The position numbers and the translations under genes were made by a program. Shown one piece after another: positions 32,950 through 43,829 of a DNA stretch of 64,000 nt. Below the pieces are notes generated by a model that ran no database searches, was not told the DNA's origin, and saw nothing but the letters and a program-made list of their open reading frames with translations. Source of the DNA: Earliella scabrosa (lineage: Eukaryota > Basidiomycota > Agaricomycetes > Polyporales > Polyporaceae); the NCBI GenBank assembly GCA_022605405.1, contig JABYQQ010000014.1, positions 1,302,001-1,366,000 on the forward strand. Direction: 5' to 3'. Within the stretch, counting starts at the first letter, position 1; every line of letters begins with the position of its first letter.

Positions 32950-33362
32950 TGGGTTCGGTGGAGGTTGCTTCCGAGTCGGATCGTACCAGCAGCTGTCCGG
33001 CCTTGTGTGCACAACGCTCCTCTACACCGTCGTCGACAGTCCTGTTGGCACGGTGCCGGTGACACGCGTCAGACGTACGGACGCCTCGACGACCAAGTGG
33101 ACGAACCCACACATCGGGCTGGGGCACGGCTCTGCCGTCGTCGAGGGCCTGCTGTATGGCAGGCCCGACGAGCGTGGCATCGGCCGCGGCGGGTTCTACG
33201 ACGCAGACAAGATAGCTGGCCTGCCCGTCGGCGTTCAGCGTGCAGGTCGTCGGGCGCAGGTGGGAGGAGGAAAAGGTGGTCGAGATGATGAAGATCCTCG
33301 ATCGTGTGCTCGGTCCAAGGGACCTTTGGGCCTTGAGCTGGACCGGGCAGTGGAAGTGAGCG
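32950..33362 (+). pseudogene. Captured C-terminal fragment of an amidase (FAAH/acetamidase type)
   Basis: The fragment reads G-S-Y-Q-Q-L-S-G-L-V, then S-P-V-G-T-V-P-V-T-R-V, H-G-S-A-V-V-E-G-L-L-Y-G and Y-D-A-D-K-I-A-G-L-P-V-G-V. This is the C-terminal pattern of amidase-signature hydrolases. After L-P-V-G-V the frame shifts by a 7-bp insertion (about 33232) and resumes as V-Q-V-V-G-R-R-W-E-E-E-K to a stop at about 33360. The Ser-Ser-Lys catalytic part is absent. It is therefore a transduplicated, non-functional piece of a host gene inside the element. Confidence 0.75.
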
Positions 33363-33469
33363 CGGGTCGGGCCGTGCCTCGACTCGTTTTGTGCCCTTTG
33401 TATTTGTCCCGTTGCGATCAGTGCTCTGCGCGACATGTCTAGAGCAGGCATGCACCCGGAGTAGTGCGC

Positions 33470-33905
33470 CTAGTAGTGAAATAGTTGAGCAGTGTGAATA
33501 AATGAGAGAGCGCACCCAAATATCCATGAACTATTTGACTGAACCAGGAAGAGGGAAGTCGCAGAAGGAGTGAAATATCTCAAGCTCTAGGCGTCAAGGC
33601 ACACAGGACAACGAGACATTTGAGGAACGCTGGAATAGTAATGTCGGAAGGTGAGGAAATATTTGAACGCACAGGACGCTGTACAGATGGGCTGCAGGGA
33701 GCATGATGAAATATTTGAGGAGCGTTGGGATGATTTGATGATGAACTCGCTGCGGTGAGAGCAGCGCGAAATATTTGAGAGCTGCGGACGCCGGACCTGA
33801 GGCCGCAGGGAGAGGCCAAATAATCTGAGTCAGGTAGGCGTTAAGGCAGATAAATAGTTGTCCTTTACCGTAACTAAGCCGCTCAGATCATTTGCGTAAA
33901 CTGAA
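33470..33905. repeat. Right subterminal iterated motif (inverse orientation)
   Basis: GAAATATTTGAG-type words start at about 33478, 33528, 33572, 33613, 33656, 33708, 33768, 33814 and 33888. The order and spacing (41-74 bp) mirror the left side. Confidence 0.8.
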
Positions 33906-33911
33906 GTCACT

Positions 33912-36900
33912 GACTGGGAGATAGTCTGTCGAAATGACGCTCCACAGAAGGCCAATACAGGTTCCTGAAAGAGTCAGATGTAAAACGATCGTCGTGGCCT
34001 TGCAAATAAGAGGCGACCTGCTGGCCGGACAATTCTTGATTGGCAACCAGAGCAAAAGCGCACTTTTGCAGCACGCGCTTAGCTCTAACAGAAGGCGCAG
34101 GCACCGGAGTGCCTGGTAGGGTTTCTAGTTTTTTGACAGCCAGTTCGAGCGCAGCATAGGCGACATGCGTTTTGAGGGGGGACTTAGTGACATAATCTGT
34201 TATATAGTACAGAATTGCTTTGGCCTCGTAACCTGACCCGATGAACTGAATATCCATATTGCATCTGAGGGCGCGCAAGATGCTCGCATTGAAGTTATTT
34301 ACCATACCATCCAAGCATCTTAGGGTAAGCTCGCCGGTATCCATATCTGCCGTGGTTTCAGATATCACATTGGCGGGATCTAAGTCAAAGCGACATATGC
34401 GGGGTCCATCTCCGCAGTACTTATAACAAGTATCACTGTGCTTGTGAGACTGGTTTTTTACCACCAAGTCAATGAGATCCTCACGAGCATCTCTAGCATA
34501 ATGTGCTGTTGAAATGTCAGCATTAAGTGGTAGACCGCGGACAGAGCTTGGATGAGGCTTTGCTGTCCTGCGCTGCCTAAAACTTCGAGGTTGTACCGGG
34601 CCGTCATGCTGGTCTGGAGGATCCTCAAGTGACGGAGGCACCGATGTAGAGATCGTGTCATCTAGATACTCAACTAGACGCTTTCTGAAATCAACTCCAC
34701 CCGTTTTGATCTTGTCCTGCAACATGGATGGATTGAGACCACCCTCGACCCAGATAACCATGTGACAATGGAGGGTCCCTCTACCCTGAGCCTCCACACA
34801 ACCATAGTACGCTTTAACCGTGCCCAAAATACCGGGCTTTCCCTCCTTGACTGTACCATCTCCGCAGAGCAATGTTTTGATAAAGGCATCCATGTATGTC
34901 CTAAAGAATTTGGCCGCGACGACCGGATTGCGAGCAATGAGTATAGACTGCTCCCATGGATCGGGTACTTGCTCTGGGAGCAATGAGTCGACATCAATAT
35001 CTGCTCCAGCCAGAAATTTCACCACGGGATTATAAAGATCTGCTGGATTGATAGTGAGATAAAAGTTTGGCATGCCATGGGTGATCATCATACCTCTTAT
35101 TTCGTTGCGCATAGCTATACGAGCGGCGGATGATCCTGGCACATTGCTGTTCACCATCTGCACCTCTTTCATTAGCCTAAGGACTCGACGCTCTTCTGCG
35201 TCTGTCGCAGACACCTGTTTGGTAACGGCCAATCGAGCACACACACGAGCAATTGCGTCGGGGGACACCGATCGAAAATCGTTGGTGAATGTGTCGAAGC
35301 GGTCACGCTTAATCTTCAAACTGGAATGAAGGAGCACAGCACGACGCTGCAAAATGTTGAACGCAGTAAACAAGAATGACTGGTGTACCTGAAATCGACG
35401 ATCATGCATGTTAAGTAGATGTTTTACATGCCGCTTAAGAGATAGACTGGAGCGACGCCTGGGATCCTCAAGACCACCTATTCCATAAGGAAAGAGGGTA
35501 GGGTAAATCATAGGAAACAGATCAGGGTTACAGAACTCATTCACCGGGACGGGCTCATGCGGCACTTGGACGTATTTCCCTCCTTTTTGCTTTATATGTC
35601 TGATTGCAGCTGCTCGAAGCTCGTTTGCTGGTGCACGTCCGTCTATATCGGTGATAACCACTCTGTGAAAAGAATCATGAGTGGCTGAAGTGGGGGTGCT
35701 CGAAGCTACATCTCCGACATCATATCGCGACAGAAGAGTGTCTTGGCCCTCGCTGGCCTCGATGCACTGTATTTCATAAGGCAGGAGGCCATCCTCGGGG
35801 AGTTGGTCCACGGCATTGTAGTCGATCTCAACGTCAGCATAGAACGGATTGTTGGCTTTGAGCCATTGCAAGGCCCGTAAGATTCTTTCCCGTCTGACTG
35901 CCAATGGCTTGGCCTTCTCCTTCAGCCACTCTCTTGTCGGACGGGAAGATCCGACAAAGATGACACAGATTGGTGTCATGATTTTCTCTAACGAAGCAGG
36001 TAAAACTTTGAGCAATGTCTCAGGTCGTTGAGGGTAAACGATAATGTGACCTTTGAATCCACGCTGATGGTGAGCAGTCACCGGTGTGTCATCGGAATCC
36101 TTGTCTTCCCGTAAGTGGACAATCCAGCACTTCGCCCGAGACTGTGCAATAATGGACTCCTCAATGAATGTCAGGTCACGCAGTTCAGGAGGCACGTCAC
36201 CGAGAAAAGTCCCGTTGGCATATGCGAGGGGAGGCAGCTTGTTGCGTTTCCAAGAACGTGAGCACTCGGCACAGACATTCACAGAAACCGGTTGTCCACA
36301 CTCGTTGAACTCCATTCCGGTTTCACATAGATACAGTCGATGACCTTCATTAGTGCGTGGCAGCGCTGAGCCTGCAGGCAGTTCGTCTGGGCAGCGCAAA
36401 AGTTCAAACGGAACATCGGCCCATGGCACGGAGATACGAGAAGAATAAGGATAGGTACCCCCACAGCTACCACATGTACATGAACGTAGTGCTTCACTGC
36501 CGGTCTCGCGACGAAATGCTCGAATGAGGGTCTCCTTCAGCTGATCATCCACAGTTGTAGGCCATGCAGATCGCAAGTCCCGGAAATGGTCGCCTGTCTG
36601 TTGCTGCATAGCATCCTCTGCATTATCACCCAGTTGCAATGAATCTTCGCGGCGCTTCCCTTTCTGCAAAGTCCGTATACGTGCTTTCAACTTCCTATGG
36701 AGCTGTCCCTTTGAATCATCATTGGAGTATGATACACCATGGGCAGCCAACAGACGACGCAGCGGCTGAACACGCAGGCGTCCAACAAGGTGCGACAGAA
36801 GGCTGACTTGAAGGTCTGTACAATCCAGGGGGTCCTGTGAAGCAAACTGTTTGCCAATACCAATGCAAGCAGGTCCCCCTTCATCAGGCAGTTGACGAGC

Positions 36901-38022
36901 ACATCGGCCGCATGCAATATGTGCGCTAAGAAGGACCCTGATAGACTCTCTGCTCGACGCGACATCTAAAGGGAGCCCATGAGACGATGCTATTGCACGC
37001 AGTTCCGGAAGAGAATAACGATCTATGGCATTTACAACGTCAAGCACATCGTAAGTAGTAGTAGACGATGAGTCTCCATTCTCGACCGCGGACGCCCGGA
37101 TGCGGAGACAAAACTCAACGATATTGTCCACGAGCTGGGTGGCAGGGGCTAAGGGGATGTGGTGCAGAGTGGCAAAGGACTGTAGAGCACGGTCAGAAAC
37201 ACGTAATCGGGTCGCGAGGGATTGGACAAACATGTCGAAGATGGCGGGGAACGTGCTGTCGTGCACAACATCGATGCATCCAAGGAAACGGCGCTGTTCT
37301 GCGCCTTCCGTACATTTCCCTGTCAGAAGATGATGAAGCAAAGAGCGCTGCAACATGGGGGCAGGGTCTGCAACGTTAAGCCCGTGTGAAAGGGCGCAGG
37401 CCCGAATGGCCGTCGCACGAGGTGCACTATCGGGGAGAGGACAGATAATGTCCAAAACATGGTCAACAGAAGAGGCGGTACGCACCGCACCGCCGGCTAC
37501 CATTCTACTACTCCCAGAGCCATGGGAGGACGATGATTCAGCCCGATCGTCTGCGGAGCAGGGAACAACGATAGAATTTCGTGCGCCGTCTGTAGCAGAA
37601 GCCAAATGAGGCGCGATAACAAACGAGAGGCATAGAGATAACTCACCGGTGATGGAGGAAGGTTCCCAATGAAAGCCGATAGGGTAAGGACGGTTAACGG
37701 GAGGGTCCAGAAGGACACCGCACGCCGTGACAGGGGACACAACGTTGAACCAATCGCCACCCAGCACGACGTCGTGACCACGGACGTACTCTACCGGCAG
37801 GCGAGAGCACGAACGATACCATCCAGTAGTCGTGGGCAGGGCCAACTGGCATGAAGATGAGACAGTGGCCAGGGGTCCGTCCTGGGAGAGCGAACGGGGC
37901 ACATTCTGACTGAGAACGAAGCTGGTTGACAAGCGAGAGTACGGAGAGAGGGGATCTATGAGAACGGAGACAGGCCGTCCGTCATAAGAGCCGTATAGAG
38001 AGAGTGAGGGGAACGACGCCAT
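33912..38022 (-). pseudogene. Helitron replicase (HUH endonuclease) with N-terminal retropepsin-like domain
   Basis: From ATG 38022 about 1,370 codons are open to 33907, just past the insertion boundary; in the intact element the frame would run on into the segment ending at 30435. The Helitron_like_N region lies at about 35200-35700, the HUH motif L-H-C-H-M-V-I-W at about 34745-34775 and the tyrosine motif Y-I-T-D-Y-V-T-K at about 34175-34205, a Y..Y pair that would cleave and join DNA strands. The first 130 residues have V-L-I-D-P-L-S-P-Y-S-R and H-D-V-V-L-G-G-D-W-F, as in retropepsin folds but without D-S/T-G, so presumably non-catalytic. A 57-bp stretch at about 37590-37646 has good splice sites and may be an intron of length divisible by three. 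Confidence 0.85.
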
Positions 38023-38170
38023 GACCGGTGAGGACGAAGAGGCGGAGCTGAACGAGCAAGACATGTACGGGCCAAACCGGGCTGAGGCGAAAAAGAAGAC
38101 GACACGTGATGTACACGTGATTTGTCGAAAACGCACCAGGAGCACAGATCTGAAGCGACCAACAAGACCC

Positions 38171-38430
38171 ACTACCTTAGAAGGTAGCGGGGATATGCTA
38201 CCGAAGCTTTGTTATGTATTCCATCACTCACGCATATTGTAGCAGTGCATTTTTGTGCACTACGAATGTTTGCAGTGCATTGCAAGCATTGCAATACACC
38301 GCGATGCGGCATGGTGCTCCCCGAGACCTCGCAATCTGTCTCGATGCGCCGCTGTGGTTCCCATTTCTTACGATGCCATGGATGGTTTCCCACGTTTTAC
38401 GCACTTTTGCTGATGACCGTGGACGCGCGG
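38171..38430. other. Helitron 5' flank
   Basis: A short palindrome (CTACCTTAGAAGGTAG, about 38172) lies 150 bp upstream of the replicase start. No gene is seen. Confidence 0.3.
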
Positions 38431-38580
38431 CAGTTGGAATACAGCGACTCGGAGACGAACACACACTTCGTGACGCGAGTGCAGACGGTTCGTACGCGTC
38501 TGTCATGCCCCGCATCCCCATCCATATTTGCCAGCTCAACCCGCTCTGGTAGTAGGGTGTTGGTACCGTACTACACACCT
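38415..38580 (+). pseudogene. Relic of the PBDC1-like gene (exon 6 plus intron)
   Basis: The segment reads S-E-T-N-T-H-F-V-T-R-V-Q and continues into sequence resembling intron 6 of the intact gene at 46506-46608. The homology of about 130 bp crosses the exon-intron border, so it is a DNA-level copy and not a retrocopy. The orientation is opposite to the intact gene. Confidence 0.7.
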
Positions 38581-38978
38581 GTCGTTGGGCGCGAAGACGA
38601 AATTGCCGTCGGCACGTTCGAGCTCCGACGTTCCCACGGGGGACCCCCGGTCTCAAGTTTCAACGACTGTCTTCCGCCCAACTGAACTAGAGAGCCTACG
38701 CTACACCGTCCGACGCCGCACCACACATCATCCCAATCACGCTTGAAGGACCTGGGTCCGTCCTCCTAGTACGTGTGTGCAGCCTGTGCAGCCTTGACGT
38801 CACGGGTCTCTGAAGGCGGGCGGCACTGTGCGCGTGGTCCCGCATGGAATACTTGGATCTTAGACTCCGAGGTACGTCACCCCGACTACTACCAGCGAAC
38901 CTCAGGCTACCACGAGCACTGGTGATTAAGTAGTATGTCCTCACATCGCATAATGAGAATGTAACATCGAGATTTGGG

Positions 38979-40088
38979 GTGACTGGGGTCATAGCTCTAC
39001 CATCTTGCAGTACTGGCACAGACACAACCTCATTGGCAGGCCCTGAACTCCGCCACAATATTCTGTATGATCAGGAAGGTGTGTTGAAGAAGTTTTTCGG
39101 AGGGCCGTACCCCTTGGACCTCAACAACTGGACCTCTCTATCGGCCGCCGTTAAGACTTCATGCTCGAACTCACTTGAGGAACTCAAGAAGCTGGCGGAG
39201 AAAGGCGGCCCTAAAGGCGAGAACATCAAACCAGAGGCGAGCATGTATCGACACTTGGTCCGACCTCTGCCGCCAACTCTCATGTCTTCCGTTGGCTTAT
39301 TCTTTGTTGCGTAGGAGAGGATCTTCGACGCGGTTGAGAAGAGCTACACGCCCGATGAGCCTCGCAAGTTCTATAGGAAATTTATCTGTCGTGGAGAGCA
39401 TCCCCTCTCTGCAGGAGATCCAACCGCTCTGGCGCAGTTCCCTCTGAAACCCAACTTCCCCGTTGTTGAGGTCCCGAAGCCCAGAAACAACACGTCGATC
39501 ACTGACCCGTTCCCTGTTGGATCGTCCTTGCTGTGGTGGCGGTGCCCCTGCGCCGTGCTGGAGGTCAAGGCAGCTGGTTCTGATAGTCCTGTTCCGCCGT
39601 TGCGTAACCGTGATGCAACCGTGCGACGCTCCCTGACCCAGGCGGCTGACTATGCCCGCGCTATCATGCACTTCCGACCCTTCCAACTCTACGTATACAG
39701 CTTCATTCAATGTGGAGATCGGTTCTGCGTCGGCCTATTTGATCGTGGTGGGATCTCGCTTTCGCCCGAATACTCCATTCAACAAACAGTGGGTTTCAAC
39801 CTCTTCATCGCTGCCATCGCTCGGGTGACGTGGGATATGTCACCAGTCGATCTGGGCCACGATCCCTCCGTAAAGCTTCTGGGCGGTTACCCCTTCGATC
39901 AATCGGAGGGAGAATATCCTCAATTCATGATCCCTATCAGGCCGAATGATGAGCAGAGTCCTTACCAAAACTACTGTTGGAGGACTGTGGGTCCGCCACT
40001 GTGGTCGTCTACCTCGTTCATGGGTCGTGGCACTTCCGTATGCATCAGGAAACCGGGGGGGCTTATGGCGGGAAACGGCCATCGTTAG
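38979..40088 (+). pseudogene. FunK1-type kinase, N-terminal piece
   Basis: The sequence begins with a region typical of fungal FunK1 N-termini (E-A-S-M-Y-R-H-L-V, about 39240). A TAG at 39312-39314 interrupts the frame, then I-F-D-A-V-E-K-S-Y, V-L-E-V-K-A-A, A-A-D-Y-A-R-A-I and F-D-R-G-G-I-S-L-S follow, ending with the Gly-rich start of the kinase domain (M-G-R-G-T-S-V). CAG to TAG would explain the stop. FunK1 proteins are expanded, mostly uncharacterised kinases of basidiomycetes. The core resumes at about 41480. Confidence 0.6.
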
Positions 40089-41439
40089 TCTACCATGGCC
40101 ATTATTGTGGGGCTCGGTCTGGGTATAACCAGGTCCGGCGACAGTACGAATTGAGAGGCCACACACGGTCATTAATTGCACTAACAATGACGGCTTATGG
40201 CAGTAACTCGCGCTATCAATGAGCAGGCATGGGCTTATCGCACGTTGTGTGATGTCATATATGAACAGTTATGATCATTGCGCGCCCCAGTATGGTCAGG
40301 CCCGCCTAGTCAATGCTCATATATGACCACCACTGTCAGGTCCCGACAGTTGCAGCGGATTAATGCCCCAGATTGCTTTTCTATTGGTATTACTGTTGGT
40401 ATTCACGCGAAAATATGACAAACCGAGGATTATATTCGGGTAACTACACGACATACAAATGTGCTACTTCTGTTAACCAGCAAGCCGGTGTACAAGCAAA
40501 TCGGGCTGACTTACTTCTGGCGACGACACGTGGCGCGGCCAGGGCTCGAGAACTACGTACCAAAGACCGAACAGGCAACCCACAATGCGAACGGAAGAAG
40601 AGGGCGTGACGTACCGGCGGGAGCATTAAAGCACGACGTACCGGCGGTGTCCGAGGCGTGTCCTGATCATGACTCATGAGACATACACTTACACGGTGAC
40701 CTACCTGCCAGGTCTGAACCCAAAGCTGGCTGCTCACGACGTCCGACCACACATGACCTACCTGATGTCGAATGCGCACAAGGTCCTTAAGAGACACGTA
40801 CCTGGTATAGTAGCCAGTGAATGGCGACAGACGCACCTATTGCAGATGCGGGACTCGGTTTAGCGGGGTAGAGGAAGGAAGAGGGAGGAGTCAGAAGACG
40901 AGACTCGCCTGGGGTCGAGGGTTATGGGCCTCTTATGGGGCGCGGTGGAGCTCCCCCTCCCGTGACGTAGCCTGGTGTCTCAGTCGACGTCATATCGAGT
41001 GTAGGGACGCGATCGTCACAGCGTGTCGTGGAGTCGATGTCGGACCAAGTTTGGCGGCACCGGCGCTTGGGACTTCATTCAGCTGCGTCCAACTCCAAAG
41101 TCTCGGACCCACTGGCGAGGAAGTCCTCCTGATCATTGGAATAAGTCCGACCTCCGAGTGCCAAAGCGCAATGTCATAGTAGTAGTAATACTTACTTGTG
41201 ATGCATACCTGACGAGCCTCCATCAGTCCAAGTTCTTCAAGTTTGGTATATAAGATACGACGGTGCCGGGCCGGGGCCCCATACCCGGCAAAATCACATT
41301 GGCAATATATGTCGTGTTGGATTACTTACTGTATTGACAAGTCAGTTCTGACCGAGTTCTACCATTCTATGTCATACATAGACATCTCTGACTGGTTCTG
41401 ACCATTATTGGTCCGAGCTGATGGGTTATCACCATTTCT
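40089..41439. other. Stretch splitting the FunK1 relic, no gene seen
   Basis: The kinase Gly-rich loop is left at about 40050 and an equivalent K-A-V-R-G region reappears at about 41535, so some 1.4 kb probably was inserted or duplicated here. I could not find convincing TIRs or a target duplication. Confidence 0.35.
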
Positions 41440-42116
41440 TGACAGCCCGACAAATGCTGACCATAACTGGCCATACCGAGACGGCATCTGCCGTTCACGA
41501 TCATAAAGTGCTCGTTTCCCTGATGTGGAAGGCTGTTCGGGGGCCTATCAACGAAGAGTCATCCGGCTCATACAAACCTGTGATCATCAAGAACTACTGG
41601 AGGACTGAAGGCCGTATGGGGGAGCGCTTGATACACAGATATGTCAGGGGTAGCTTGGGGAACAAGGAGATCGTCGGGATCGTACGAACGGAAGGCTTCG
41701 ACCAGATACTCCACAATGGCGCTGACATTCTCCGAGTCTACCCCGATAACCCTGCGGCTCGTATTTGCACCTATCAGATCAGGGGCCACTCCATGCGTCC
41801 CGCCAGCACAAACAAGGTCCTTCACCGACTCGAACTTACCGATTATGGAAAGCCACTGTGGAAGTACAGCTCTGTTGAGCAACTTGCTCGTGCGCTCCTC
41901 ACGGCCTTGAACGGTGAGTCTATCTGCGAATATAGCTGGATGATGGTTGTTCATGAGGTGAGAGTTCTAGGGCACCAAGTTTTGTGGAAGCATGGCATAC
42001 TGCACGGCGACATTAGCCCTGGAAATGTCCTCATCAGGAACGCCGCGTATTGCAACGACGAAGGGAAAATCAAAGTGGATGAGCTACCTTTGGAGAACAC
42101 CCAAGGATTCCATCAG
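41440..42116 (+). pseudogene. FunK1-type kinase, core piece
   Basis: It contains V-I-I-K-N-Y-W-R (the ATP-anchoring Lys region) and the catalytic loop H-G-D-I-S-P-G-N-V-L-I (about 42003-42035), the H-R/G-D-x-S..N form seen in FunK1. The frame is cut at 42117 by an insertion; the metal-binding D-F-D part is on the other side, at about 43845. Confidence 0.7.
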
Positions 42117-43829
42117 GAAAAACCCCCCTAGCCAATTAGCGCTAATTGTGTTCCATTATCAGACATTGACTGCTAGTTGTCTAATCCCCTGTCCATTATC
42201 ACGACTTGACCACAAATTAGTGCTATTTGCTTATTGAGCCTCGCATTTAGAGCATCATTGTTATCATTTGATCGCACATTAACTGTACCCGTAGCTATTA
42301 CTAATGTGAAGATCAATACTTCGAGACGGCGTTGATATGTGTGCGTCATAAGCACTCCGTTCTAGTCTGTACATCATATCAATGATACATGATGTAGTCA
42401 GTACCTCACAGAGCCGGGCGCTACCAGGTGATAATGTTCAAAAATGCCGAAGTCCTTTATTTGTCTGTGTTTACTCCTGGGTCCCAACACGGCAGTTACA
42501 GCGCTTACAGACACGTCACTTGCCTTCGTCTCTCTCTTCTGTCCCTCTCCTGCCTCTCTCCTCCGGCATTGCCTCCCAACGGATACATCTCCTCAAGCCT
42601 GGACTTCATCGCATCGCGGCGGACTGGGAACTGAACAGCAGGATCACCATAGAGTGGGTGAAGGGTGTGGAGGTGAAAACCGACGAGGGGCGGGCATTTC
42701 TGTAGAAGAAGGTCGTCAGTGGGTTGTCTGTAAGTCGTTCGTCACTACGCCGGTGTGCTGACGACCTCACTTGCTCTCTAGCAGCTCGATTTCCATGCCC
42801 TTCATAGGCATGAGCTCCATCTCCCCAGCTCTGTCTGCCCCACGACCTGTGCCAGCTGTCAGCGTCGCCCACGAGCTGCTACGGCTCTGTTGAAGCATCT
42901 GTCACCGTCCGAGTAGCAACGGCACCCGACTCGTGCCCAAGACCTCCAGTACACCACTGTGTCCACACATTCAAGCTCACGCGCTCGTTGTGTGTGTCCT
43001 CGACGTCGTCATATACATAGCGGACCCGCCGGCAGCTGCAACTGCAGCTTTCCACCACCGCCCTCCTTCTCCCCCTTCTCTCTCTCCACCGCGAGCGCAT
43101 GCGCGCCCTCGGGGTGGTGCGTGACGTAGCGCGTGACGCTACCGCCCTCATGTGGCGGGAGGAGAGCAGGGTCTGCTACCTAGCCCCGTTTCTGGTGCAA
43201 CACAGGCTCGTCCGAGGTGCGTAGCTTTACCTCTTGCTCGCCATCCTCATCGACGGTGTGTCACTAAACTTGACCCTCTCTCCAGGACCTCGACCACTAC
43301 CGTAGCGTCTCTTTGTGAAACTTGGTAAGTCTCACCTCTCTGTCGTCCGTTTGAACGATGCTGACCTGTTCATGTTTGACGTGTTTCGTCCCTGTGCTTG
43401 TCGCACATGGATATGCAGCGGATTCATGTTGGGTAATGTGTGTTTGCTCCTCGTGCGCGAGCAGCATTGCCCCGCTGCGCAGGTCAGGACTGTAGGCACG
43501 TCTTTCTTGTGTCTGATTAGGTACTTGTAGTTATGTAGTATGGCCTCCGATACTGTTTCTTACGTGCTGAGCCTGAACAATACACTCAAAGCTTCCTCTC
43601 CTATCTCATCGGTTCAGCAATGCGTGAAATTGAAAGTCAACTGCGTGTATCAATCTGTACATTGTCCGAAATTGTTGAAACATTAGCGGTAAATAGCTGC
43701 GTATTACCGCAACTTGCGCTACTTTAGCACCCCACCTTTACAAAACTGTCAAAGTGTTATACTGTGAGATTTAGCTCTATTATCGGCTCAATAGCAACAA
43801 TTAACTCTAATCAGCTGGGGGGGTTTTTC
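42117..43829. mobile_element. 1.7-kb insertion with C/G-run terminal inverted repeats
   Basis: The left end is GAAAAACCCCCCTAGCCAAT and the right end is its near inverse (..GCTGGGGGGGTTTTTC). The inverted similarity continues into AATTAGCGCTAATTG/CAATTAACTCTAAT. It separates the kinase catalytic loop from the D-F-D motif. No long open frame and no clear target duplication were seen, so the class is unknown. Confidence 0.55.

Larger units (their letters stand above)
30444..33911. mobile_element. 3,468-bp TIR element with subterminal repeats and a captured amidase
   Basis: A perfect 8-bp duplication GACTGGGA flanks it (30436-30443 and 33912-33919). Removing it restores the Helitron Rep-helicase frame exactly. 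Near each end lies an inverted arm of about 45 bp (ATCTGAGCGGCTTAGTTACGG about 30468 and its inverse about 33890). Inward from both arms, a TCAAATATTT-type word recurs every 45-65 bp in inverted orientation. No transposase was seen; the interior is GC-rich repeats plus an amidase fragment. The 8-bp duplication fits hAT or KDZ-type elements. It is probably non-autonomous. Confidence 0.85.
26637..38230 (-). mobile_element. Helitron carrying two nested elements
   Basis: A rolling-circle replicase-helicase gene spans 26708-38022 on the minus strand, interrupted at 27749-28460 and 30444-33911. Without the inserts the gene would be about 7.1 kb. The termini are not proven: the 3' side is guessed from a hairpin, and the 5' side lies between the start codon and the PBDC1-like relic near 38430. 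Confidence 0.75.

Noticed and set aside
32924..33451. 175-codon minus-strand frame as a gene
   Set aside because: It lies opposite the amidase fragment, whose plus-strand reading matches a known family.
38172..38187. Helitron 5' terminus at the CTACC palindrome
   Set aside because: No diagnostic TC terminus or A/T insertion site could be fixed without other copies.
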